Positions 1-12,879 are shown, counted from the first letter of the stretch. The stretch: 64,000 bases of DNA from Ligula intestinalis (GCA_036362985.1 JAYGXS010000004.1:34559068-34623067); one strand, 5' to 3'. The notes: generated from the letters alone by a model not told the origin. Translations and numbers: made by a program.

Positions 1-255
1 GTTTTGGTGTACGCATGACCGCTGGATACAGTCGAAGAAGGCAAAGGACGAAACAATCACGATGACCTCTACAATTGCCCCTCCCCGGTTGACCGTCCTC
101 CCAAGAGTGGCAATTTTTTCTCCTAAAAATCCTTAGGTGGTTTTATATATTGTCTGCGCTTTCATAGCTATGTTCCACTTCATTGGCTCCTCTCAGTTGG
201 CCTCGCCAATACAATGAGACAATATTTTCCGATATCCAAACACGCATGTACAAGA
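1..255. repeat. Diverged copy of the element inserted in the Helitron at 53.2-53.6 kb
   Basis: The first 250 bases align by eye, with many substitutions and small gaps, to about 53290-53545. Shared landmarks are a GATGA-rich start, a run of C near base 80, a TTTTTTCTCCTAAAAATCC block (near 115-135 here and 53417-53440 there), a TTGGCCTCGCCAA-like block and an ACATGTACAA-like end. At the second site this DNA sits between target-site duplications, so the family is mobile. No protein of its own is visible, which suggests a short non-autonomous element. The left end lies outside the window. Confidence 0.55.
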
Positions 256-3200
256 AGAGGATCCAAAGAAACCCCACAAACTGTAGGTGCACTAACTCAT
301 GAAATTCCAAGGATTTTGACAAGTAACTCCGTGTTACTCAAATGCAACCGAAGCCACGGCCCCAAATGTCTTAGAACAATAACCTAATAGTCGTTCTTCA
401 CAATAGCGCATGTCGTGATTTATGAAGGAATATAACGTTTAATAGAAATACAAGCTTTTCTTTAGCAAAGTGGAAAATTCAGAAAAAGTGGAAATCGGGC
501 GTACTAGATTAACTTAAATTCTTCTTGTAGAGGATGTCTGTTTATACAAAACAACCGAGTTAACATAGCAGGAAAATTAAAATTATGTTGTAAAATAATC
601 ATTTTGGGAAGTTTTCATATATGTGCTTCCATATTACGTAGAATGTAATCTATGGATGTTGCCGAACAGCCCAAATTTTGAGCATAGATTCCAATATGCT
701 TTCACAATAATTTCTAGTTTTTCCTTTTGCTAATGCATTTCCTGAGCTGCGTTGGACTAAAGCAAACACAATTAGGCTTGACTTGGCCCATTAAGGATCA
801 CAGGATTAAGATATTTCTTAAGCTCACTTGCGGACATGCCGGTCAGTGAATAATAAATTTAAATTTAATTGTAATCTGCGATTATAAAGGTACCATTTTT
901 TGTACACTAAGAGTAAGTGCCTTCCGCTAAATATTTTTGTAATTATTTTGAGATTTTGATTACGAACAGTTTCAGATATTCCTTGAAATTCTAATTATGA
1001 CTTTACAATTTTCACAAGGTTCAGTCATTTGACCATAAATAATGCTTATATTCTATGTGCTTTACAAAACCTTCAAAATAAGATATATCTTAAAAGCTTT
1101 TACGTAAATAACTAGCCTTTAAACTTTTTTTTCATCAAACTGTCTTTGGGTGTCATATTTTCAGAACCACGCAACCATGTGAACTCGTTGCCGAGACAAA
1201 TGAACGTCCACTACAAAAGTCGCGAAGGAATATGCCGAAGATTGATTTCGAAAAATTTTACAAAAAGTATACTCTTTAAAAAAGGTATGCTTATATATTT
1301 TGGCATCTGATGTCTGCGTACTTTAATCTTTTCGATGATTAAGTCAAGATTAGAATGGGAAATTCTGGCCAGTGGATTGATTTCCCTAACAATTAGGGAT
1401 ATCTCTTCTGTTATAAATGAAAGAGCTGAGTATTTTATCTAAAACAGAACAGTTTTCAGCATATTTGGTTACTTCTAAACTCAGTTCTGCAATGGAAAAT
1501 GCAAAGCAGAGTCTTAATAATATCAACGGCGATTTTAAAAAAAAATGGTTTCGCAATGTCCCGTGACAACTCTGTCAAATGTTTGCTATGTTAACTGTCT
1601 CCAACTTTATATCGATTGTACAATTAATTTGGTTGCCATGTACTTATAAAGTTCGTAACCGCATTCCTTGCCTGTATAACCTCAAATTTAAAATATAAAT
1701 TTAATATGGAGCACAGCAAAGAGCAACCTTAAAAGTTTATTACTCAATGTTATGGCAAAAAATTGGCAGATTTGCAAAATATAATTTTTAAACTTATTTC
1801 GCTCTTCTTTTCCCAAAATTAATGCGCCATCTCTTTATTACACCAACCTCAATTTCATGGACGCAAAGCAAAATTCTCCGTTTTGTGAACAGATAGCATT
1901 CACAAGTTTCTGCTCTTAATGAATGTTCTTTTCTAGTGCGACATTCATACCCAATAAGTTCTTTTCTGCAGGGTTTAATAGCGTAGAAAATTCCTCGGAT
2001 GTCAACAAATGCTGGATTTCACCCATTTTCGCCTCTATTTTCTCCTAGTATTCTGATCTGAACGGAATTAAATTCTAGTGAACAACGTTTTGCGCCTCAA
2101 GTCAACCCAATGAACTAAATTAAAAACCTCAAGTGTGCGCTAAATCCTCCGATCACCAACCTTTCATCAGATATGTTATCTACTGTACATTCCCCTCAAA
2201 TATGGTTATACGCATACTCACCTATATATCCTAATTGAGAAGCGAGTTCCTCACACATATGTTCTTTTCTAACAACTGCACATTTCCTCTTTTTACCGCT
2301 AATGGCAGACGAGTCTACTGTGATGCTTCCACGGACATTAGGCTTTTCGAAAACGGATAACTACTAGGCCTCTGCATGTGCGTTCGCTTGAAACAATTAG
2401 GACGGGTGCTAATTACGTTGCGCGTGCAAAATAAGGATGAAAATCAGCTCGCTAAAAGCTCACAATATTGGAAAATCGTAGAAAATACCTTTATAAGCCG
2501 CGTCTTTATTTAATTTATAGCATTTTAAGCACTTTATTTGTTTACGCTAGATGAAGTGCAAACCAAATAGCTTTAAATTAGGTAAAATGTGCGCAACTCG
2601 AGTTTTAAATTAAAAGATGAGAATAAACCAGTTTCCGAAAACTATTGAGCACACGGAAAGGCCATCATCATAAAAATATTTGTAAGTCATTTAAAATTTC
2701 CAATTTACTCTGGATGCTGCCATTCGTGAGGGAAGTCAGGGTAGTTTTGCGCACGAAAGCTGCAGCTGCTGTGCCAATACGTATCTGTCCTATTTGGTAT
2801 AGACATTTTTGCATTTTTGTTTGGCAATTTCACATTTATTTTTTCGCCATTGTTTTCGACAGATCCGTCCTTGTATATGTGAATTTCATAATAATGGTTG
2901 TTGTTACACCGGACTCCAATATTGAGGAAATTTTCGTAGAGGTGGAAAGCAGTTACCTGGCGATGGTATATAAGGTGAGACTATTTGGATTCGCCTCAAG
3001 GGACTAACATTTAGTTTTAATGTAACCATGTAAGCTACTTGCTCCATAATCCCTTATTTGGCCCCTATGATTCCCCTGACCCCAGAGTACTGTCTTGCGG
3101 AACCGATGGCAATTGGGATTTTACCGGAACAGTAGGGCAAGCTTAAAAATATAGCATGCAACAATAGAAAATAGTGGACGAAAATATAATGAAAAACTTA

Positions 3201-3500
3201 TCTGTAGTAGCGAAAAATGTGCAATAATTGAAAAATAAACAAGCGGACCACCCTGCCAGTACCAGCTCCGCGTTGCCTCATCAAAAATCCGAGGCTACAA
3301 GCAGGAAGACTTGGCAAGAGAATTTAGGTATACGTGTTACTTTGTAAAGCAAACCAAAAAGGGAATAGGGCACTGTTGAAAGATAATGGAGGATAAAAGG
3401 TATGGATTTATCTAGATTTACCACAGAGAAGCATTTTTCTGAAAGAATAGAGTATTAATATGCATAATAACCATAGTAATTTTTAGGTAAGGGTTAATGA
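256..3500. other. AT-rich stretch with no gene seen
   Basis: About 3.2 kb of AT-rich DNA. The only ORF over 100 codons (2645-3007, +) opens on a TTG, has no recognisable domain and lacks coding-like composition, so it is not called. No RNA gene, transposase or clear repeat boundary was recognised. Confidence 0.6.
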
Positions 3501-3504
3501 GTAG

Positions 3505-3592
3505 AACAACAGACAGTGATTGCTAGGACAAGGCTCTTACTCGCCTGACGTGTCAAAATCTGTCATGGATCCTTCATCAGAGACAATTACAG
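3505..3592 (-). repeat. Hammerhead-like Penelope-end repeat, copy a
   Basis: Read on the minus strand this copy has an intact CTGATGA, then a GGATCC-type arm, a decayed GAAA (read as TGACACGTCAGG) and the family tail (GAGTAAGAGCCTTGTCC). The same order of blocks recurs at about 4.1, 10.6, 23.7, 36.8, 37.0, 37.9, 41.5 and 61.4 kb. CTGATGA plus GAAA with a pairing stem between them is the conserved core of hammerhead ribozymes, which Penelope-like elements are known to carry. Stems I and III are not obvious here, so self-cleavage is unproven. Confidence 0.5.
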
Positions 3593-4044
3593 AATGTATA
3601 TTCATTTATTAATATTAATTATAGGCCAATAGCTGAGGCAAAGGTGGAAAAAGTCTGAGGAAATATCGAACTTTATTAATTCGGACAACATGATACGAAA
3701 CTGTTAACGCCTAGGACTCCTAGCAGCGGATGTGAAAGGCCGCTGTTGTAGGAATATGCGGCAGGACCTATTACCTTGTGGAGCTCTAATTGAGTGCGTC
3801 AAAATACGGAACTTAAGTGGCTAACGGAATATTAGTGCAGCGGTTTTGCACCTCCTATCATCAAAAAATAAAAGCAAGACACTTAAGCTTTCCGCGTGTG
3901 GTGTGCAATGGAGTATGTCGTGAGGCACTAGATTTGCTGCTAGCTACTTATTTATCGTTAAGTACACCATAATAGGATCCGACAACATAACGATGAACAG
4001 AAGGAAAAGGTCGGTAAGTAGGTAAAAGCATGTCTGCCCATGTC

Positions 4045-4155
4045 TCAGACCTGTTTACGATTACCTATGACTGAGGATTCCCGACGGAATCCGAAACGTC
4101 AGGAAAATAAAGTCCTTGTTCCAGTGATCGCATCTTCTTCGGAACTCGTATATTC
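4045..4155 (+). repeat. Hammerhead-like Penelope-end repeat, copy b
   Basis: This copy has the best central hairpin of the family: GGATTCC, loop CGAC, GGAATCC, a perfect 7-bp stem. It is followed directly by GAAACGTCAGG and the shared tail (AATAAAGTCCTTGTTCCAG, then GATCGCATCTTCTTC). The CTGATGA block reads CTGAGGA. It continues into an ACTCGTAT segment also seen after the copy at 37.9 kb. Confidence 0.55.
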
Positions 4156-4159
4156 TCCT

Positions 4160-7100
4160 CTTCTGGCAATTAATATAATCTTACAACCTGGTGATCACAC
4201 GCACTTACCAAACCGGAATCAAGTTACAGCGTTGTGTCCAAAAGCTTTAAACTAAGAGGGAAATTAAGAAAAGGAGGGGTGATAGTGTTAAATATCAATT
4301 AGTCTGGCATCCCGGCACAGGTATGTTAAAAAAGGTGGTAAAGCGTCTACTGGAATGTGTACAGGTTTTGTACGTCATGTACTCGAATGGTAAAAGCTGG
4401 TCACTAAACATTTCCGTGGTGTGGTGGTGTAATGGACTTAGGGTAAGTGAACTGGTAAAACGGGAAGAAATGAGGCGTGATGCGCTGAGGCGAAGTGTGG
4501 CAAAATGCGATCTCAATAAAATAAATAAGTAAAGCAACGTCTACTGAAACAAATATAGGTAGTTATTGCAGTGAATTTCACGTGATTATCGTACACGACC
4601 GACTGTTACCAATAATTCCTTCTCTCTTGGCTTCTGCACGAGGCTACCAACTAAGGAAAAAGTACGCTCCTTACAGACTGTACGGATAGGTAGCGCTGGC
4701 TTCTTCTGAATATGACATATTTTATACTCTCGATGATGTCTGGGGTGGGCAAGTTCAGTGCACCAATATGCCATTTTAGCGTATCAGATAAGGCGTGGCA
4801 TGCATCCCTACGTCCTGCGATTTACATCCCATTCGTACCGACAAGGTATTGACTGCTGATCCAGTGGGATGGGGAAGGCGGGAGTCTGGCAGATGTTACG
4901 CATGTCTGTCATTCCTTTTAACTAAGTCCCCCTAATGTCTTCTTCCTCCGCCCTCATGGGCAAGCAATACAAATGGTTGCTTGCGACAAAGGAACGGACG
5001 TGTGTACGTGATGGTTGTGTATCGTGGAGTTGGATTCGGCATAGACATCATGAGGAATTAATCCGTATAGTCGTAGGTGTCACCGGTTGTCTTTGCTACC
5101 AACCGGATGCAGAGGTTCAAAAACGGTTTTTCTTTCATAATTACATCAGGATGGCAGTACTTTCAATACGAAAGGCAAATAAATGTTCGATTAAATACTG
5201 AAACACTTGATAGCGCTAAATATTTTCCCGTCCAAGGAATATCGACGTCTGATTGTTCCAATCCCCTACAATATGTATATAAGATCACGCGTAATATCCT
5301 AGACGCTGTTGGTCTTGTAGTCCATTCTGCTCTAAGAGATTTCAATAAGGCATTTCGTGCGTACGCATGGGCATGTATTGAGTACTCCTCAACCGTAAAT
5401 ACACGATCAAAGGGGAATGTTTTCTGATAGGTGGATTGTCCTGATACTTTTCTCTAGGAATTACTGCGGAAAACTCTAATTATGTTCCTATGAATGCCGT
5501 CTTTACCAAGCAATTGAAACGCAGAAGTTTAATATAATTCTCAATATCGATAATATCAAAATGGCCTATGTTTTACAGTTACCCCATTTATTATTTATGG
5601 TCAACTCTTGAACGTTTTAGTTTGGTTTTGAGATTTTCGTGTTCAACAGGCTGAACTACGATTATTATTATTATTTATCGATCATAATATCTCGCTCTGA
5701 AAACGGTGCATAAGGTGTAATGTTGCATCTTCTTTGAGGTTTCTGAATTTTCCTACTCTGTTTGGAGAATAAGGAACATATGTTTTGAGAGATACATATT
5801 CCCATTTGAAATTTTTTTTACATGGTACTATGTGTTTAAATTGGGTGCATGTGTTAGAATTGTAGCGGTTCTGCGATTGGCCTTGCGCTGACATTTTTAT
5901 CGCACGCCCGGCTGCAAGCCCACACGTGACTTTCCCCACTGCCCATGCTCTCTAGAGCGCCCAGCGTGACTCATCAGGCCTTGGCCGCAGACAATACAGA
6001 AGTGTCCTCTCGCGAGATATGCACCTTTTGCTGATTGGCTGGCGCGGGCACATTCAGATCCCGTAACATCTGCGCGGGCGCACAGACCAGACACACGTCA
6101 ACTGGCTGATTCATTGTGCGCACCGTGTTTCTGCAGGGCCTTTTGTTAGCTCCTTTTCACAGTATGCTGTCCTACCTATTTGGGCTTACTGACTTCTTGA
6201 CTTGGGGAACCTTCTGTAGTCGACGATCTCTCCTTTCGACAGGATAACAATTAGAGCGAAGGGCTTTAAGTATATTTTACAGTATCACCCAACTCGTGCC
6301 AGAGGATCGATTATCGTGTAAATCCATGCAGCGTACGTATAACTAGAGCCAAGACTATGAGTATTCATCAGTTAATAATTGAGATGTTTGTGTCAAACAT
6401 TTCAGTTGCTATACCAAAACTTGCAGAAAGCATTTGCGGACATTATTTGAATTCGTATTATAATACGGTTTTGAAAGCCCCTCTTGCAGTTCCAATCCCT
6501 ACTCCGAAATCGATCACTTATGATCAGTCATACCCAAACAAAGTGGGCGCACTATCCGAGTAACGAGCTCGTGAACTGTTGATTGGAAGTCAAACGCTCT
6601 AAGCATTGGTTCACCAATTTTAAAATAGGAAATATTCACATTCACGATGAGACACGTACTAGAAGAAAATACTGCGATGATAGCACTCGCATCGCCAGCG
6701 GCCTGCAGCGTAGGCAGATGAAGATTTTTGTTGAAGAAAACAGAGTTTGGGATGGCCCCTTGTGGCTCAGTAGTCATTATCAGTCATTTCGCAATCTGCT
6801 TTTGGCTCTCAGTATTGACTGAAATCAGGCACATAATGTCGGGCGATTGCATTATTTACACTCGTTTTTGAAAGTTCATCGATCACTAACGGAACCCACT
6901 CGTCCTACTCTGTTTTGCATCTCCTTTCTTAGCCGTTATTCCATTTTTCTGCATACCGGTGAAACAGGACCGTTACTTTGGCCATTTCTTTGGATGACAC
7001 ACTGCCAAAAGTTACAGCGAGCATTTTTTCCTGACGTCCTCCCTCTTTCTCCTATTTAGTAGTTAATTCAGAGCTGCGTTACGTTCGAGTGGTAGAAAGC

Positions 7101-7588
7101 TTTAATAATTTACTTTTCGAAATGTAGTAACTGCGAGATACTAAAACAAAAGTAGTCTGATTGACGGCATTGAAGATAACTTTAAATAGTGGTTAAAACC
7201 TAGCCAGCAAAACTGCTGATTTAAGCTAAATAGGGGAAGTTTATTAGGAAGGACATTTAAATATGTAGGGAAAGATCAAACTTCGCTTAATCCAACATAG
7301 GCGACAATGAAGCAGGCAACTTAGGCTCTCTAAAGCTAACGTACGACGTGCAGCACCTGTTCGTCCCAGGCCCCATAAGCTCTGCCTGTTAGGACGGCCC
7401 AGCACGCGATTCATAAGTGCATCGGCCAGGCAATGATTTACCCTAAACTATGGCGAAGTCTCAATGAACATGCTCAGTTATTTCTTTGCTTCGCACAAAT
7501 CACTTAAGTAGGTTTGTGAAATTGCTTACCGTGCAGCATTATGCAGAGTGCCTGGAAGGAGCATGCTGTTAGCACGTACTGTTTAAGA
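4160..7588. other. No gene seen; CpG-richer patch at 5885-6140
   Basis: Short ORFs here (up to 116 codons at 5077-5427) overlap on both strands and match no family. The interval 5885-6140 is richer in G+C and CpG than its surroundings and has CCAAT-type (GATTGGCTGG) and E-box-type (CACGTG) words. That would suit a promoter or a retroelement control region, but no gene follows that I can support. Confidence 0.5.
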
Positions 7589-7589
7589 C

Positions 7590-8115
7590 TTGTAGAGTTA
7601 ACCCTAACGTCTGCGACCTTTTAGGCTGGGTTCCTTAGTTGGGGAGAGACAATTCATGGAAAGGTCAGAGTGATAGGAAGAGTGTATTCTGTACAGACGG
7701 AAAGGAGAATAGTTAGGAAGAAGTTGTGGGATACGATGTGTAATAGGATAAGGCGTGAAAAGCCAGTGTCAGGGAGAATTTACTAAGGTAGGAACAAGCG
7801 TAGTATGTAAGCAATAGGAAATTGACTTCCAGACGAGTGCAGGCCAGCCGTGAATGAGCCGGAGTCCAGAGAGTCTGCAACCGAACAGTGAGTCGTCGGC
7901 TCTGGATGTGTCTGACTGTAAACAACTTCCCTGTAGGAGAAAGTGCACTGGTCTCACCATGAGATGTGATTGGCTAGTGAGACCAGACAAGTCCCAACCT
8001 TGAGTGGGGCTTAGACTATGGCGTCTTGCGAACGCGTGGTGGTCACGCCAGACATAACCTAGTCCACGCGGTGTCCGAGGAAAGCATGACTACGAATAAA
8101 GGGGGTCACTACAAA
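7590..8115 (-). repeat. LTR-like dispersed repeat, copy A
   Basis: Read on the minus strand it ends with the family tail: a CTGTACAGAATACAC polyadenylation-like block, pyrimidine-rich DNA, CTAAGGAACCCAG, then GTTAGGGTTAACTCTACA. It shares about 400 bases (7722-8112) in the same orientation with 30117-30585, including TTTACTAAGGTAGGAACAAG and CGCGTGGTGGTCACGCCAGA. Related units on the plus strand begin with TGTAG, and this one ends CTACA, a TG...CA pattern typical of LTRs. I read the family as solo LTRs, but a long SINE-like element is not excluded. Confidence 0.6.
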
Positions 8116-9215
8116 GTCATGACTGCCGCAGCGCATGTCCAGCCGTGAGGCGGGCTAAGTCCGGAGTGTGGTCTAGCGGCAGTAATCCGGGTGGCCACCG
8201 AAAGCTGCCTCTGTCTCGGTAAGCCTTGATAGTAATTGGTCAGACTGCGGCACCGCATGTTAATCGGTCACGACAGGAGAGACCAAGTGCGTGCGTTTGC
8301 CAGCAGTGAGGGTCGCGCATCCGTTTGTGCATGGCCTGGGGCACACGGGAAAACGGCTCTGAGTGACCTCGTCTGTGGCGTCAAGAGTTAAGAGGGCGTC
8401 GGCCAGCAGCGACCGCTGCACTGTGCTAACAGGATTTCTTCAGTACTAAGCATCCTTCACATGCATTTGGTATGCCCTTAAGTAAGTCCTGTAGACAATA
8501 TTCACACTGCTGGTGGAACAGAATAACGCCTTTGTCAAATTTTTATGCATGCAGCAGGGGCACGCTTCGGTTTTAAAAAGTTTAAACATTTAATTTGTCT
8601 GTGAACATGAAACATTCATTCTTATTACGCTACGACGTAGGGTTAAAAGCAGCCAGATATAAAGCTTTTTAGGTAAAGTGAGAGCCGCTAGCGGAACATT
8701 TGTTTTAATTGATGACCTTCCACTCAGTACGCTAGATATCAGTGCGTGTACATGTCTGTGTCGGCCGTTTACTCTTGCTCCCTGAGCGTGGGTCCTCGGT
8801 CGCTTGTAGTCAGCCAGTGAACTGGTGAGGTTTGATTGGCTACTTTTTGATAAACGGGCGTTACAGATGACGAGCTCAATGCTGGAACGGATCAAGCGCG
8901 TTAACCGGTGCCACTGTACATCGTTTTCGTAAATTCAGTAACTTAGCCTATAGAGTATACAAAAGCATGCACATTCATGGAAAACTTACCTACATCTACG
9001 ACGTGAACGCTCGCCGGCTGTCTTTCAAATCAGCCTGGATGAAAATTAGGACACGTGTAAGCTAATTTAGTTGCTATTCTTTTATTTTAACCTAATCCTC
9101 TTAACCGCAGCAGTTAATTTGCTTTATTAACTATGCATAATTCTCATCTAGGTTGCCTTAAAATCTGGCTGGCTGTAACTTCATTGCTCAGTTTAAGTTA
9201 GGACTGCATAATAGG
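8116..9215. other. No gene seen
   Basis: Moderately GC-rich at 8150-8420 and 8740-8830, then AT-rich. The 101-codon minus-strand ORF (8590-8895) has no recognisable features. Some of the GC-rich part may be further LTR-like sequence, but no clean alignment was found. Confidence 0.4.
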
Positions 9216-9219
9216 TTTA

Positions 9220-9560
9220 AATTTCGTCCATGCACGTACAGGCCGCACTGTAGCTTACCACTTACTGGTTTTAGCAAGTATGATTACTAGAACTAGCACT
9301 TCTTGCATAAGCACAGCACTTCTAACAATGGTATCCTAGCCCTAGTAGTTTAAACATTAGGAAGCAAGCAGGGCAACCACCAATGCGCCCCGAACCTCAA
9401 ACACCTACTCTACTCGGAATAGCAAAAATCCAGTTCTGCACTCCTAGTTGAGGTCGAGGGAACACGGCACCAGACCTGACTCCAATCAATGTCATCTCTG
9501 ACCAAATGTTAGCGTCAGTAATAGTACTTGCGCTACAATCACTCATACACGCCGCTAGAA
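9220..9560. repeat. Noncoding dispersed repeat, unit 1 of 3
   Basis: One of three copies in the same orientation (others near 12130-12500 and 12880-13180). Shared landmarks in order: TTACTGGT, ACTAGAACTAGCACT, CTTCTAACAA, GTATCCTAGTCCTAGT, a purine-rich AAGCAAGG-like stretch, CGGGCCTCAAA, ACTCGGAATAGCA and TAGTTGAG. No ORF runs across the unit in all copies, so it is probably a noncoding element. No terminal inverted repeat or tRNA-like head was recognised. Confidence 0.6.
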
Positions 9561-9914
9561 GCAGCAGTAAAAACAGTAGTCGCAGTAGTAGAAATACGAG
9601 ACTCGGGCTCCTCGAGTCTTTCAGGGCACCTACTGTAGGTGAGTGAGGGAAGATGGTGCAGTGGTACCAGCGAAAAAGGCTGTTGAAACTTAAGACTAAG
9701 GTAGGCGGTGTTTCTGGCTGCATTGGGGACAGTGGCTTACGCCCTATTCCTGCTCAGTCATCTCGACTTTGTCTTGTCACGGGTTAAAGCGGGAGGAGGA
9801 TTAAGAGTGGGATATATGGCGGTGCGTCTACTTTCACTATAATCTGTCCACAGTTACCGTTCCTGCTCTTGGAAATATAGTGGACATAATCGATTACGAT
9901 GGTCGAAGTAACAC

Positions 9915-10575
9915 AGACAGGCAGCATTTATAGATCGCAACGAACAAGCGACCGTATGCGCACTTTAATTAACAGTTGCCGTAACCACCGCTGGGCGTCG
10001 TAGTTGGTGTGGTGGTGGCTTGGCAGTCCGCTTCCGAGTCATTAGTTATCGCAATTTTGTCATCCTTGGTTGGATGTGGACTTAATAATTACGCGGCACT
10101 TACGTTCGTTGGCGTTTAAGTTCTTGTTGGATCCGGCCCTTCTCACGTGACTGATTCTCCTGCTCTGACAATATCTCAGTGCAGAATATGGGAACGGCAA
10201 GTTGTTGTGATATCGCGAGCTATAACTACTGTATAACTGCTACGAGCTGCTCGAGTCATGGTTCTCAGGCTCCCAGTAAATCAACAAGCGCAATGACTTG
10301 CCTTTCCTATTTTGTGTGCCGAAATATTTTCTGAGCAAGAGAATCAGTCACACAGGAAGGGCCGGGCCCAGCAACATCTCTGACGATAGCGAACATAATT
10401 GTTGCGTAATTATCAAGCCCGCATCCAACACGGATGACGAAATCGGCGCAGTTAATGACTCGGAAGCGGACTGTCAAGCCATCGTCGCACCAATTACGAT
10501 CCCCAGCGTTGGTTACGGCAACTGACAATTATAGTGTGCATGCGGTGATGTAGCCACTGCGATCTTTAAATACTG
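9915..10575. repeat. Large imperfect palindrome (long inverted repeat)
   Basis: The left arm (about 9915-10200) and right arm (about 10300-10575) are reverse complements over more than 220 bases, with roughly three quarters identity by eye and stretches such as CAGTCCGCTTCCGAGTCATT identical. The spacer is about 100 bases. Homology extends outward through a GCGATCTNTAAAT block near both ends. Neither arm encodes a recognisable protein; the overlapping 75- and 73-codon ORFs at 10298-10528 are two readings of the right arm. It may be a foldback or long-TIR transposon, or an old inverted duplication. Confidence 0.75.
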
Positions 10576-10623
10576 CGTAAGCTGTGCATTTATCACGGTA
10601 ACCTGTGCATTTGCGCATCGGTT

Positions 10624-10712
10624 AACTCTGATGAATGGTTCTCGACAGAATCCAAAACATCAGGCAAATAAATTTCTTGCTCCAGCGATCGCATCTTCTA
10701 CTCCTGAATGCT
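10624..10712 (+). repeat. Hammerhead-like Penelope-end repeat, copy c
   Basis: It has an intact CTGATGA, an arm pair of the GGTTCT / AGAATCC type, then AAAACATCAGG, which looks like CpG decay of GAAACGTCAGG. The shared tail (AATAAATTTCTTGCTCCAG and GCGATCGCATCTTCT) follows. No Penelope coding remnant is seen next to this copy. Confidence 0.5.
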
Positions 10713-10719
10713 TTCCTGT

Positions 10720-12128
10720 AGTGTGCCAAGTTAATCTGGACTAGCGGTTGAAGTATAGCTGCTTTTGGCAGCTCCTGGTAAGCGCATATGTGTTGGTGTT
10801 TTTCCACCCACAGAAGGCTTTATCTGGATCACGTGCGCTCATACCATTCTTTAGTCGAGTCGTGCTGAGTTAGTGTTAGTCATCAAAGACTGACTTGAAT
10901 GCATGAGGTGTGCATTAAAGTGAGACCCCTCCCGGATCAAATACTAGCATCAGATTCACTCCTATTCGTTGAGACTCGGTGCGAAGGTTTACATGTGGCA
11001 GAAAATGGAACTATTGAGATCAATACGACTCAGAAGCAGCACAATATTTCCCAGATAAGAGAAGGAAGATGCACTTGAGAATTCTCACGATATACTAATG
11101 GTTGGGATGCAAAGGTTGATAACTAGTGAGACAATAGCTACATCTTCAGGGTTGCCAGTGGACACGCAAAAGCTCCCCTATTCATATGCATTCTATGGCA
11201 GTCTCGTATCCGAGGCGCCCTACTGGAAGGGTTATGCTTATGGAGTTAGAATCAGCTCGAAAGGCGATGAATTCGCCTGCGATATTTTAAGGACACAAGA
11301 GTGGCCTACTGTCCACTATCCTAAAATATATTAAGTAATAAATGAAGGGACAGTCACTTGTATAGATCATCCAAAACACAATCTTTGCCAGTCTCAGTTA
11401 TTTCGGTAGGGATTCCTTGTGGGGCCGCCTGGGGAATGTGTGAAGCGCGCCCCTCAGGCTCATGGGCACCTGATTTTATGGAAGACGATGGGCGGGGCAT
11501 GTCAGGGAACAAATTAGATCGCAACATTTCTGTAAAATAAAAAAGTTACGAGGACAAGTTTGGTCGCGTACTCAAACCTTGGGAGAAGACACTGAAATGG
11601 GCTTCAATATCATCGCTAACCCCCGCCCGACCAACGGCGAACGCGTGTATGTAGGGGGAGTGTACCCTAACCTCGGGCAAGGTAATTGAGGTACATTTTC
11701 TAGTGGAACCACCAACATCAACTAGAAAAAAGGTTAACGCAGTACAAAAGTGGGAAGATTGTGGGAATCACCCTACTTAAAATTTGTAAGTGAGCAGTTA
11801 TTCCCGCGGTTAATTGAAAAGGCTTCCTTCGCTTAGTATACCGACTTAAGTGGTTATGGTATGCAGTTACCTTCAAAGGACCACTCTGCAGTTCAATGCC
11901 ATCATCAAATCCTTGCCGGATGGATGAAGTGTAAAAAACTGGAAGATTATGGTCAACTCAACCTACTTAAAACATTTAAGTAGGTGAATAAAACACTAAA
12001 GAACCATTCGAACACCCCACAAGGAAACCCTACCGTTATTTCTACCTAACGCGTATGCAGTGGACACATGATTATTCCTTTTGCTGATTGCAAATGTAGG
12101 ATACACGTCAGTTAATTCAGTTATATGT
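10720..12128. other. No gene seen; short duplicated block at 11740-11990
   Basis: A block containing a TGGAAGATTNTGG-type word followed by CCTACTTAAAA occurs twice, near 11750-11800 and 11930-11985, suggesting a small local duplication. The ORFs of 78 and 60 codons at 11098-11540 have no recognisable domains. Confidence 0.4.
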
Positions 12129-12129
12129 A

Positions 12130-12500
12130 TCAGTTTCCTCCACATATGTAGAGGGCGTACTAGAATACGCTATCCGCTGGTCTCAGTAAGTGTGATTGCT
12201 AGCATTAGCACTCTTAGTAGTAGCATATTACTTTTAACAGCAGTATCCTAGTCCTAGTGGTCAAAGCTCGATCGAATCTGACAACTTTTACTGGATAGAG
12301 GTGAGAAAGCGGAAAGCAAGGCAAACCATGATGTTGTCCGGGCCTCAAAGCATGCACATACTCGGAATAGCATAAAATTCAACTTAAAAATCTTAGTTGA
12401 GATCGTCAGGAAGTGAGCCTTGGCATTAAATTAATTCAGCATCAGCTCCCACTAGTAGTAGCGTCGGTAGTAGTATCAGGACAACTATCATTCATTTGCA
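12130..12500. repeat. Noncoding dispersed repeat, unit 2 of 3
   Basis: Second copy of the unit described at 9220-9560, in the same orientation and order. It has the longest TAGTAGTAG-like stretches of the three (12214-12228 and 12453-12477), matching the TAGTAGT region of unit 1 near 9575-9595. Confidence 0.6.
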
Positions 12501-12879
12501 TCGCTATTAAGTACTGGTCGGAGTCTTACCTGCTGGACAAGATGGGGTGCCTACACAATAACCTCAGATGAAGAAGAGGAAGCTGGTAAGCTCAATTTTC
12601 CTGTCCGTTATGCTAACTGCAAAAACATGATGCATGTCCTTTTAGTCAGCTCTTGATACAGTCATAGGAAATAGTGAGCTTCCATGTTTCGCTGATCCTG
12701 GAGATGTTCTGAACGATCTCCGCTAGAGCTAGATACTGTAATAAGCCACAGCTAGCCTTTAAACGCAAACGAAACTGAGTTGCGACATAAAGACATGGTA
12801 GAACTTGGGCCATTATTTAATAACGTTTCGTTAACCCATAAGCTTATTATTTACCTCATGCAGCTTGGGACTGCATACT

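Noticed and set aside
2645..3007. 120-codon ORF as a possible gene
   Set aside because: It opens on TTG, has no domain, signal peptide or good start context, and lies in AT-rich DNA where such ORFs arise by chance.
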